DNA from: Baylisascaris procyonis
Lineage: Eukaryota; Nematoda; Chromadorea; Rhabditida; Ascarididae
NCBI GenBank assembly: GCA_037389465.1
Contig: JAZARR010000153.1
Location: 4,201,001 to 4,265,000, forward strand
Direction of reading: 5' to 3'
Length of the DNA: 64,000 bases
Part shown: piece after piece, positions 27,601 through 38,332 of the stretch
How the letters are laid out: each line of letters starts with the position of its first letter
How positions within the stretch are numbered: position 1 is the first letter of the stretch
Position numbers and translations under genes: made by a program
The notes under the pieces: generated by a model
The model's database searches: none
Told to the model about the DNA's origin: nothing
Seen by the model: only the letters and a program-made list of their open reading frames with translations

Positions 27601-29304
27601 CACACATGATTTGTGTTAATGCGTGGCTATATGCGTAGCAACATTATGTGCGTTCATGATACCTATAACGGATTGAAGTTGAAATATACTCGCATAATAT
27701 TTTGTGTCTTCAACAAAATTTATTGTATCGCAGCTATCAAGTATTGCTATTCCATGCACTCAGAAGAGTTGCTCAAGGATACTGCTTAGAATGCTTGATC
27801 CATTGCCGTTTCTCTTTGCTATTTTCCTACGGTTGCAACCTAGCCATATCGAACGTTTATTTCTACGTGGTGAAGCAAATTTCAACATGTGCGCAGAACA
27901 GTAAGACAAAAAATAGTTTAAAGTCTAATCGATCAAATTGTGATGACGAACGGCATCCGCATAATCAATTTTTTCGTGGCGCATCTGTCCTCTTTTTTCT
28001 CCTCTTGTAAGCTGCGTTTATGGAATTACCTCAATGAGCTCTTTTCATGATCTGACAATGACATCAAAACGTTCTATGGACAGCCGAATTGTGCTTGAAG
28101 AATTAGAAGAAAATTTCTGAAGAAAGTAATTTTTGTAAAGTAGATTGGATGCCTGATTCAGGATACAACAAATACATCAAGATCAATTCAGGTTCGTTTT
28201 CATACATGACATTGCGATCTTGCTACTCATTGATGTTTGATCCCAACGATTCAGCCACTGTAGCAGAGCCACAGGGATCCTACTGCTCTAGCAGGTAATT
28301 CGTTTCTAAAATACCTCATTATCGTGATTCCTTTAATAGGATACATCTCCCATGGAAACCCATCTGAATAATTTTAGAGTTTGAAGTGAGTTTTTTCTCA
28401 CAAGAAGCTACAAGATGATACAAATTTTGTCATTTGGCTAAAATCTCTTCATCGGGTTTCATTCAATATTTTTCGGGTTTTTCTTTTAATCGCGATGCTT
28501 GACTTTTTTATTTGTATGAAAATTCGCCGCAGTAAGCGATCTCATTGGGTTATATCGCTTGATTTCAATCAGGAAATGCGCAAAAATGTTGTAATCTCAT
28601 GTTCGAGTAAAACAATCCATTCCAATTCGTTTCTTCAAAATCATGAAGCAATAGCTGGCAGAATCGTGCTAGCAACTTTGCAGCGCAAAAAACTTGCGTT
28701 TATTCGAAATTTTGCGATATTTGTTTAGTGAATAATCTACTACACTATTTGATCTTGAATGGATTTGCATTGTGGCAGACTCTTTTTTATCTTTTATCGA
28801 TGTGTATGTTGAATTATAGATTTTTTTTTGTATCGACTCTGTAGTAGTAGATTCTCGTTATCACAATCATCTCGCTACCACAGCAATGAAGTTGTTTTGT
28901 TGTGAAATTGCAAAAAGTTGATGAGAATAACACAGACTATGAGCGGGTTCCAACCTCCCTGTCTCATTTTCCGAGTTACAATCATATCGACTGCGCTATT
29001 GCCACGTCCTTCGTTTTTCTTCAAAGGCTTACATGAGCGACGTTTTAAACAGGCGTTTTAAAATGTAGAACGCCATAATATTCTTAGCATTTGGAAATAT
29101 TGTTTTAAAACTCATGCTATGATGTCATAAAAACTGCTTATTCATCATCGCAATTACAGGTCGACGGCATTGGATTGTCTCGCTGAAGCGAATGTATTAG
29201 AGCATTCTTGTTGGTGCCAAGGAGATTACTGCAATGGAGCGTTGATGATATTGCCGAGCTTCTCGAATTTCGCACTCTTATATCTGGCGCTTGTGTTCAG
29301 ATGA
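24624..29304 (+). CDS. GPI-anchored Ly-6/three-finger-like secreted protein
   Basis: Five exons join in phase on the plus strand: 24624-24699, 24855-24940, 26864-27020, 28192-28294 and 29160-29304, giving 188 residues. Junction phases are 1,0,1,2; donors include GTAAGT, GTAAGA and GTAATT, and acceptors CTACAG, TTCAG and TTACAG. Residues 1-23 are a signal peptide (core CLFLLFLLY). The mature part has ten cysteines (33, 77, 92, 96, 117, 138, 147, 158, 160, 165) and ends with SCWCQGDYCN, the final C-N that marks Ly-6/uPAR domains. A short hydrophobic tail (FALLYLALVF) ends three codons before the stop, as in GPI signals. Nematode members of this fold include the ODR-2/HOT family, but I do not claim orthology. 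The acceptor of exon 2 (TCTCAAAG) is the weakest junction, and a further exon in the 1.9 kb intron 2 is possible. Confidence 0.8.
27520..27630 (+). repeat. Short imperfect direct repeats in intron 3 of the Ly-6-like gene
   Basis: The phrase ATGATTTGTGTTAAT occurs twice, near 27543-27557 and 27606-27620. Each copy is preceded by an ACCACACAT-like stretch, and between them CCCACAAA-type words recur. The local CACA-rich block is distinct from the surrounding AT-rich intron. It may be slippage-derived; no function is apparent. Confidence 0.55.
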
Positions 29305-32243
29305 CGTCATCTTAACGAACAGTGCCAGCCGATTGTTTTATCGTGCTGACAATCCTATTGAAGATCTCGTACTCCTGGATGTTTTTTTTAGATTTCTGGA
29401 ATGTATTCACTAAGGATCCATGCATCCTTAGCAGAATTGATGTGTTCTTAAAGACTGTGTTCGTAGGCTTTGGGCGTGTATTCTTCATAGTTTTTGAGTA
29501 ATCTTCTTTAACGAATTTCTCATTTCGCTAAGAAAGCTTATATTTGAGGATGTATATTGATGATTTTTGTGTTTTTCTTGTATAATGATATCTTGATTAA
29601 TTATATGAAAGATGTTTAATTGCATATTGCACTATTTAGATGACCAGTATTCATTCACTTTATGGTTTCAAATATTGCATTCATTTTACTTAAATATAAT
29701 CATATTTGTTTCCGTTTGAATTTAAGATATTTTATTTGTATACTTTTGTTTCATGCTGGCGGCAATAACACCTCTATGACATGCAAATTTCAATATTCTT
29801 TTGTGGAAGCATCATGCTTGAATATGCTTATGGCCTTTCCTAATTACCGCTTATTTAATAGCACTTTAGCATTATCAAGATTGTGGTTGTGAATTGATTT
29901 CAGCGTTACGACTTTTACTCCTCTATAGAAATGGTTCGTACAAAATATGAGGCAGCAATGCCTTCTTCCGCCAAGAGAGTTGAGGATATATTTGCAAATT
30001 ATAATGTTGTTAATTTATATTTACATCACGCTTTTTCGATTCAAACTCCTTTCAGTTTTCCATATGAAATGAAATTGACGAATTATAAAAATTTGAAAAC
30101 CCATCAGTTTATCTTTCATATGAATGTCAAATAAAACCACCAATGAGATGAATTCCTGAAATCTAAGGAAATGGTGCATGAACATTTTCCTCGATTTATT
30201 GATATGAATGAACAGTGCTGATATTATCGAAATATCGAATAAGGCTTGTCTCAAATTATTCCTAACACACCCAATAACATTGATTGCCCTAGTCAAACCT
30301 TTTTCTCATTCAAAAATTATTACTATGAAGTTGCATTTTAAATGCAAAGGGCAGGGGGCACCGAACGATCATAGCGTTATATCTCAATAATGCTTCCTTC
30401 TTGATGCGAAATTTTATATCTCTTTAATGCTCTCATAGGAGCAAAAATTCAGCTCAAATCTGTTAATAAGTAAAGCAATTGAAACAAAAAACGTTATGCG
30501 GGCATATTCTAGAATGTACAAAATGATATGATAAATTCAATGTGAATTAGGCTTGAATAAATGTAAACTATTTCAGTGGTGAAATACGCATCATTATGAA
30601 ATATAAGCGATATGCGTATCGTCATTACATCTTAACCTCAAAGATTCCATCCAAACGTCTTACGGCATTGAACTGTTCCCACTATCGTCTGATTTAAAGA
30701 TTGAAGCACAATGTGCTGAAATATGAAAATTGGACGATATTTTCTGACGGTTAGGTTGTTCGAACGCATCATTAGCTCGACGTGTTTTGCACGGCTGCTA
30801 GGGAGTTCATTACGACTTTAATAAAACTAAGTTCATGTGGGAAGATACATTAGAGGCTCCTCGAATAGCGGTGTCTGCCTGAATTGAAATCAATCAAATT
30901 CACTCGAGATCGCCGCCAATTGTTGGCAATAGTCACTCCTCATCAACAATACGAACCAACTTCGGCACGTACAACTGTTATCTTTTAGCACATTTCTAGC
31001 ACCTGTTTCTGAAAACGCCTCCACTCGCTTCCGTCATCGTAAAAATCTATTTTTCTGCTTCTCGAAGAAAATCTTCAATTTTTATTGACTCATTTTTTGT
31101 ACTTCTTTTATGATGTTTGCAAGAGATGCATTGAGATTCTAAAAGACCAGTCGCAGTTGGTCTCTCATTTCAGTTGGAAATTATCTTGAGGATTCACATG
31201 CCTCATGCAACCTTATTGTAATAGACGATATCAAACGACTATCAATTTATATTAAATCTCTCACTAAAAAAAATCTCCATTGATATCAATTATCTCAATT
31301 TTATGAAGAGATAAATGGAATTCATAGATCTCAAAGTTATCATCGTATCTATACTACGCTAAAATCTCAATTTTTATGATGCTACACGACTATTGTTTAA
31401 AGATGAAAGAAAGCATCTAGCGATAGACAAAACAATTGCGAGTAGAAATATATGAACGCATAAAGGAGAAAAATCTTTATAATCAAGACGACACATTGTA
31501 CGTGTCGCATCTATCGAACGTCTTTCTGAAATACCGCTAAGGTTCATAGCAAATCCGACGTGTTGTTTTGGTGTGAAAAGGGAATTATTGGTTTGCATTA
31601 TAGTGTCCCATCGTAATATTTCCTAAAATTTTACTTTTTTTTCGAAATTATATTATTGCCTTAATTCCTCTCATCAACTAATAAATGTAGACTGATTATG
31701 TCTGAAACGAAAATACGAACGGTAGTCGAAAATATAAGTGCAATAATATTGAGTTTCCTTGTCATTTCCAACTAGAGCACATTGAAATAATGACTACATT
31801 GAAACGGCCATGTTTCGGGTGCTTAATGCGATCCACAAATCCGATTTGAAAGGAGCCACTCCCTGAGGGCGTTTTTGCTTTAAAATCCAGAAAAAGGAGC
31901 ATATGCCTGGATGTGAAATCTCAATTGAGTGCTCGCAAATAGAAATTCGCATCTATTAAATTCGACCTTTATTGTTAGGGGTTGAATTCGATGTGCAGAT
32001 AACCGCACATTGCATTCGTATTCCTTTACTCGTATTTAGTATGCTTCTATTGTGATGTTGTTGAGATGATGATACTTGGTTTCTTTCCGTTATCACGGTC
32101 TCTCTCTCTTTTTCTGTGAATCTGAAGTCGTCTACTCCAACGCTGGTAGCAAACTGGTATCAATTCCTTTGCTAACGATAACCATCGTTGTTTTCACTGA
32201 TGATGATATAGAACCCCAAATATCTCTATATGCAGACTTTACA
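29305..32243. other. 3' flank of the Ly-6-like gene and intergenic DNA
   Basis: AT-rich. A plus-strand ATG at 29931 lies just after a good acceptor (CTCCTCTATAG) and opens about 25 coding-like codons, but no donor or partner exon fits. A minus-strand segment at about 31374-31630 is preceded by an acceptor (ATTTTAG) and stays open for about 84 codons, ending with a hydrophobic stretch; it also lacks partners. Neither is called as a gene. The trans-splice-like acceptor of the next gene (TATATGCAG) lies at 32230-32235. Confidence 0.35.
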
Positions 32244-34149
32244 ATGCCAATATTAAGAGCACTTATTGTTTTCACCATTACTCTACGAATGGGATCGACA
32301 TGCGATTCAGCAGAGTCCTTTCCTAATGTCACTGCCTTCAATCTACATCATTACTCCTGTTTGCATGAATGTAGGTTTTTTATATTTTACTCTTTTTTTG
32401 CGTTGAAATTTTCTTTCGTTTTATTTAAGATTTGACTGAGACTTGTTTCGGCGAACATTAAAATAACCGCTGAAACAGAATTAATTTATGATGGATAACT
32501 TCTTTATTCCCACAAAAACGTGGAAGCACCTGTTTAAATCAGTCTTTATCGGACCACATACCTTCTTAATTCCCACTACAAAAAAAAAATGGGTGACAAA
32601 TATTTTTTAGAAGATGCTGGCAAAGGAATTGTGTGAGAGATCTGTGTGAGAGATATTCAAGATTAAGTTCTTATGACGTGCAAATTCGAATGTAATGTCC
32701 ACTAAGGGAGGGTTATTTATCTATTAACGCTGAAATACCGTCTTACTACAATTACCTGCTACTGTAAACAATTACTAAAAACCTTTTAGTAGAAAATGGT
32801 ACACTTATGATTGCATCGATGGGTCTTTCAAGCAATGCTGAACGACACTACCCTATTGATATAAACCGAATCGTATCACTAACGATGACGATAAATAATA
32901 CGGGTGTTAAGGTATGCAATCATGTTTCCATTGTGAAAAACATTTTAATATCTCTCTAAACGAAATAAACTAAATGGAATCGATTATGCTAGAACGGCGT
33001 CACCGAGTCGGTGCGAATGAAATAAGAGATGACCACTTGGTATTGACCTAAGAATCTTATGTTATGTTGCTCGGTAACATTAGTGCATTTTAAAGGAAAC
33101 CGTAGAAAAAAAAACAGAAAAAGAAATAGTAAAAATAAAACGATTTTGAATCGATTAATCAACAAGAATGGCTTCTTCAGGTGCGCAAGGTATTACTGGA
33201 TATTGAAGTATTTACATGGGAGAGACTTGAAAATGGACAATGTGGATGGGAAAAATTGCCCACATTTGGATTCACGTAAGCATTTTTTTTTTTTTTTTTT
33301 GATTTCCTTGGAATATTTTCTGTTTAGTGACATGTTTGACAGCTTTCCATTCCGGTCATCTCTGTAACTCCTCGTCCCATCTTCTTTTTAGTATAATGCT
33401 GTGGTTCATGCTGTACTTTCGAATCGCATATTCATTATATCTCGACTTGCGATAATGGGACTGCAAATTTAGTGCTTCATCAATAATAATTCGATATATC
33501 CCGATGCATTTACGCTTCATGTATTTAAATATAGATTCTGCTTGTTGTCGATTAATCACCAGGATAGTCATTATAGAAATGACTGAAAAATACCTGCACA
33601 TCCAATTCGTGTCTAATAAATGAAAAAATTCAGGATCACTGTTTACCACACTCTGAAATACACATCATGACAGCAGAAACTGTATGCTGGGCTTGATCTC
33701 AAATTTTACTTCCTAACAGTAGAAAAGTGTGGTAACGATATACATCACGCTGCATAAAAAAGGCATGCATAACCACTCGATTGTTCTATCTAATTTACTT
33801 TCTTTTATTGGCAACACATCTGGCAACCTTTATTGCGTCTTCTCTGTCTAACAGTACGTGTCTTAATCTGTATAATTGTTATACCATTACAAAAATGCTA
33901 ATCTTATAAGAAAATGTTTTTCAGAGATGACTTGGATGGATGTGAAATGATGGAGTGCCCACTTGAAGAAGGATTTCGCAGCGATTTCATTTTGAATGTC
34001 GATATGAAAGATGGCGCATCATTTCTCGATGGTGGTGTAAGTTCTAAATCGATTTTAGTTATTGCCGTACTAAATAGGGCATCCTCTTTTTTCAATTCTA
34101 CCAGAAGAACTTTAACCCCGCAATGATATGTGTTGATTTCATACCATAA
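32244..34149 (+). CDS. Small sec-pathway protein resembling the ML (MD-2/NPC2-like lipid-recognition) family
   Basis: Five exons join in phase: 32244-32370, 32790-32911, 33181-33275, 33925-34036 and 34105-34149. They encode 166 residues with junction phases 1,0,2,0. Donors are GTAGGT, GTATGC, GTAAGC and GTAAGT; acceptors are TTTTAG, CTTCAG, TTTCAG and TACCAG. The ATG lies 8 bases after an acceptor-like TATATGCAG, consistent with spliced-leader addition. Residues 1 to about 20 are a signal peptide (MPILRALIVFTITL). The rest alternates beta-strand-like segments, with cysteines at 39, 104, 121, 125 and 161. The spacing C-E-M-M-E-C-P-L-E-E-G followed by a strand (DFILNVDM), and the last cysteine near the C-terminus, resemble ML-domain lipid-binding proteins, as does the total size. 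The family call rests on this pattern, not on a search. It would be secreted or lysosomal. Confidence 0.72.
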
Positions 34150-35163
34150 GGATGAATTTTCTCATTTGTGAGAATATAATTGCTGTTTTATATAATTTGC
34201 AAACATAATTTGCAACCGATGCATTCAAACGAAAATTGCAATTAAATAACAAACATTACAATTTAAGAAACAACTGAAGCAAGAAATAAACTGAGTAAAC
34301 ATAACATGACAATTTCATATAGAGAGGAATTAAATTTGGGCAGCATGTAAGCAAAGAAAGACTTAATGAAATTTACGTAGTGATCAAAATACTGCATGGA
34401 ACAAACAGCGCAGTAGGGAATTGAACAAAGCATACAATGGTCAACGACGGGACTAAACCTCGTATATGATCGGACGAACCGAGTCACAGAAACATTAATC
34501 GACAAAGGGTACTCAAATCATCGTGAGGCAGCTGAGTTTAAGTGGACATGCAAGCCGACGTCAGCACATAGAACATTCGAGCATTGTCCGTTTCCATAAG
34601 TAGTGGTAAACGAAGATGACATAAGTGAGGTGACCAAATATCACAGCAACAAAAAACCTCTTTATTTCTCCTTCAGAAAATATGCACATAAGTTGTGAAA
34701 ACGGTACAAATCGGAGAGATCTGCTATGGCACAAGCCATTCCATGCATGAGCTTATACTTTAGCGCTGAATTCTTCATAAGTTTCGGAGATCACATAAAT
34801 CACTGCATAATTTGTCGCATAGCTGTTTTCAAATGGAATCACTTAACATCATACCGCGCACTGCAGATTAAAAAATCGGCATTTTTCTCGAACTAAACGG
34901 TCGAGCCCTTCCCCTCTTACAACAGCAGAACAAACTTCAGGAAACACTTTTCAGAAACCTTTTTTTTTTCACCTAGGATATGGAAAAATCAGCATTTCTT
35001 CGCATTCGAATTCACTTCACAAAATCTCCTATTTAGTTCCCAGTTGTCCTCATCAAGACTTGGTTTCGGTCTCTATAGAAACAAAGGAGCCTCCGTTTAC
35101 AAATACTAACGGCAATTCCGTTCAGAAATTACAAGGACATCGTATTAATACACATCGTACTTG

Positions 35164-35197
35164 TTTGGACAATGGAGCCACTGTTCCATTGTCCAAA
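35164..35197. repeat. Perfect 13-bp inverted repeat (hairpin)
   Basis: The arms TTTGGACAATGGA (35164-35176) and TCCATTGTCCAAA (35185-35197) are exact reverse complements separated by 8 bases. RNA or single-stranded DNA from here could fold into a stable stem. No gene lies next to it, so it may be a remnant of a mobile-element terminus or a chance palindrome. Confidence 0.85.
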
Positions 35198-36498
35198 AAC
35201 CGTACTCCTCGGTTCAAATAAATGAATTATTGCAGAGGCTCTACCAGTTGAAGATGGTAATCAAGAATGGAGATCGACCGAAGGGTGCACGACTTGCCGA
35301 TTATGTGCCCCCATTGTTGGGTTGCACCGTAATTCAGGCCGCTTTATTGTAGCATCTATGCCCATAGAAACATCACTTCCCACTCAGCAACAACGGTATA
35401 CCTCAAATGCGTAATATGAGCCTTAATTGAAATATCGCAAGTAATTCGGCTATCTGGACGATCATTCTCCAAGCCATCTTCCAGAACCATGCAAAAACAA
35501 TAAAAATCTTTCCTATCAGAGTTGAAACTTATAGTTTAGTGAGTCCTTTTGCTCCATATTAAATATGCATATTGGCTTACCGAACGAGGCAATCAATTAA
35601 TGCACGCTCCCTCTATAGTCGGAATGAGGGGAAATTTTAGGGTCTTTTTTGAAAATTCTCCACTGACCTATTTATCTGAGAAACTTTTCTATCATAATGA
35701 GAAAAATTTCCGCAAATTCATCGTTCGACCACCTCAACATATCTCAATAACTCTTTAGATGTAACTCGAAGCAATTTTTGACGCATTGTTCAGAGCGTGA
35801 AATTACATTTCATTGGGCATTGGCAGCGCTTATTCCATTCAGTGTTACGGATACCACCATAATGACGCTGTTGAAGGTTTGTTGCTGGGAATAAAATTGG
35901 GTCGGATCAAGAAATTTGGCAAACGACAACTTTTTACCCGAAAAGGCAAAAGTTTTTCTTCTCGATAAGATCCCCGCAGGAAGTTGTACGAAAACTTGAA
36001 AGCTACCTCTACCAAGCAACCCATCCAAAAGGAAAAAGGTTCAATTCCAACGGTGATCTTTTTCCTGCGATAACTAATCGTACTGTCCACTAATTCCTAA
36101 TTCCTCCTGACACAGCGGCGAAAGCAAGCATCACGTCTCTATTCAGAACATATCGCAGGCAACTCTTTTCTATCTTAGCACAGGCCACGACACCAAAGAC
36201 AATCCCGTAGCAGGAAACAAGTCTCATGTAAAGGTATTCTATTTCTTACGGTGACTCCCTCAAAATATAACATGCCAACACTTTACATTCCTGGGGAACC
36301 TAACCTTACTCGAATCCCCTTCATGTTATACTATTACTTTCATGCTAAAGAGGATTCTAAATATCTAAATAGGAGACCACATTCCGGAATTCTCGGGTAG
36401 GGGACAACTTTTTGAAATTTTCCGGCATAGGTCAGTTTCCGGGATTCTTAGATAACAGAGCATATCCTCATTTCATTCATGCATTCCCGAGTTCTGCA

Positions 36499-36658
36499 GT
36501 ATCACCATATGTGCATTGCAACCGACAGAGTTTATATAAATCGAACGTATGTGTAATGTGCAGAACTGTGACGCCTATTCAACAGAATGTTGAAACAGCG
36601 TCTTGCCAACATGAATGCAAACAATATTTCCCTTCACTATCCAGCAACATGAAAATAC
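36499..36658 (+). other. Candidate cysteine-rich coding exon of an unassembled gene
   Basis: The segment starts after GTTCTGCAG and ends at ATACG followed by GTGAGG, a good donor. It is open in one frame (phase 1 in, phase 2 out). The peptide has five cysteines in about 35 residues (VHCNRQSLYKSNVCVMCR, then SCQHEC). It reads like part of a secreted protein, but no signal-peptide exon or next exon could be found in phase in either direction. Chance cannot be excluded. Confidence 0.3.
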
Positions 36659-38332
36659 GGTGAGGATATTTCTGCAAATACGTTACTTCTATACCAATTA
36701 AAGTTGTTAACAATCAAAATATGTAACATGTCTGAAGCGCTAAAAGCAACGTACAACAGAGGCTTAATCGATTGGTGTTATACAAACAAACAACGCAAAC
36801 AAGGCCAAATTACCATCTTTTAAGGGTTAATGACAAAAACCCGTTCGTATCACAACAGAATATATGGAAAATAAATGAAACTTTTCATAAAAATCAACAA
36901 CGGTACCAACGACCAATGACGAAGCAACATAAATGGGCTACTTACTCTTTCACTTGTAACAAAGAAAAGAAAAAACCGCGAGAGACGAATCAGAAAAATG
37001 CTTTGTACATCGACCCGAATAATTCATAAAGCAATAAGAACCACTCAACTTTCATAATGTGCAACTTCTCGGTAACGTGTTAAACCTAGTTGTGCCCATG
37101 GCACTGATCTCTTCCGTTCATGGGCCAAGTTGTCCATAAAAGGATGGTAATTCATCCCTTCTAAAGCGCAAGGGAACGCCCTCCCTCTTATTGGAGGACA
37201 AACTTGCTTTCCCTTTCCTCCACCGAAAAAAGACGTCCCTCAACCCCAAATCATCTCACAAGCGAGATTTTTGTAATTTCTTCGAAATATCGTTTCATGA
37301 AGAGAGATTTCGTAAAGATTTCATTAAAAAATTCCAGCATTTTTATAGAAAGAGAGCAGTGGAACAGTAGTTGGAAATTCAGACGGGGGAAAATTGAGAG
37401 CCATAATCATAAACGAAAACTCACCGATATCACTATTACTTAAAAAAGAAAACATCACCCAAAGAAAGCGCAAAAAACAATCTTTCAAAAGCAGTTGCAA
37501 TGAATGTAAACACCGCTACAGGAAATGAAAGAAAGAAATTAAAGCGAGTTCCCTCATATATTCATTCATATATTCAAGTATATTTCCACAGAAAGCGATA
37601 ATGTGTAAGCATAAAAGAAAAATACCAAATGACAACACATCAATGAACCCTACGCCGACAAGCCAAATTCATTTCTCTTGAGGAATTCGTTTCACAGTAT
37701 AACAATTATTTGAATTAAACTAAGAAACAACTTTAACTCCAACTTACAGAGTCAACTATTTATTCCTTACACGACTCGAAATGATTACTTGAAGAAAAAC
37801 GAGGAAAACATTTTGCGTCAATGCTTGCTCCATTTAAACTTATCATAGTTTGTAAACTTAAAAATGATACTGAGTAAACTTTTTCAGATAATTTTAAACA
37901 AATACTGAGTGAATAAAAATCCGACTGAAAATTTTTATCAATGATTCACAACAAAAAACTTACAAATTTTTGAAGTGTGTAGGTATATAAGCGAAACGCT
38001 TTTCTTTGATTAATAAATCAGAACGTTATAACAAAGAAAGTTTCACTGAAAATGAAAGGAAGTGTCCTCTTTTTTAATAATCAAGAAATCGAGGAAGAAA
38101 TTAGATTAATCGCAAAAAATTAAAGCCGAGAGGAAGAAAATGAAAAAGAGAGTCATGCCATAAGCTCATTCCAAAATTCTACTCATATTGCATGCACCGA
38201 CTTTCAAATAAAACCCATTAACGTTATGCTATTCAACACCGGTATATCTAAGATGCAACATCATTCACCGAATTCAAAATGTAATTCAAAATTTCCTTCA
38301 TGCAACTTCATCAGAGATCAATAACAATTTTA

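Larger units (their letters stand above)
34150..38332. other. Intergenic stretch between the ML-like gene and ALG14
   Basis: Mostly AT-rich with no complete gene. It contains a 13-bp perfect inverted repeat at 35164-35197 and one exon-like cysteine-rich segment at 36499-36658, both listed separately. A minus-strand frame at 34263-34505 carries four closely spaced cysteines and a hydrophobic end, but no splice partner could be found. From 36.7 to 38.3 kb I see nothing beyond AT-rich sequence. Confidence 0.4.

Noticed and set aside
32132..32341. Minus-strand frame of 69 codons with protein-like composition
   Set aside because: It is antisense to exon 1 of the ML-like gene; codon-position bias mirrors onto the opposite strand in register.
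33356..33649. Minus-strand frame of 97 codons inside the ML-like gene
   Set aside because: It lies in intron 3 of a phase-consistent plus-strand gene, has no splice partner and no family signature.
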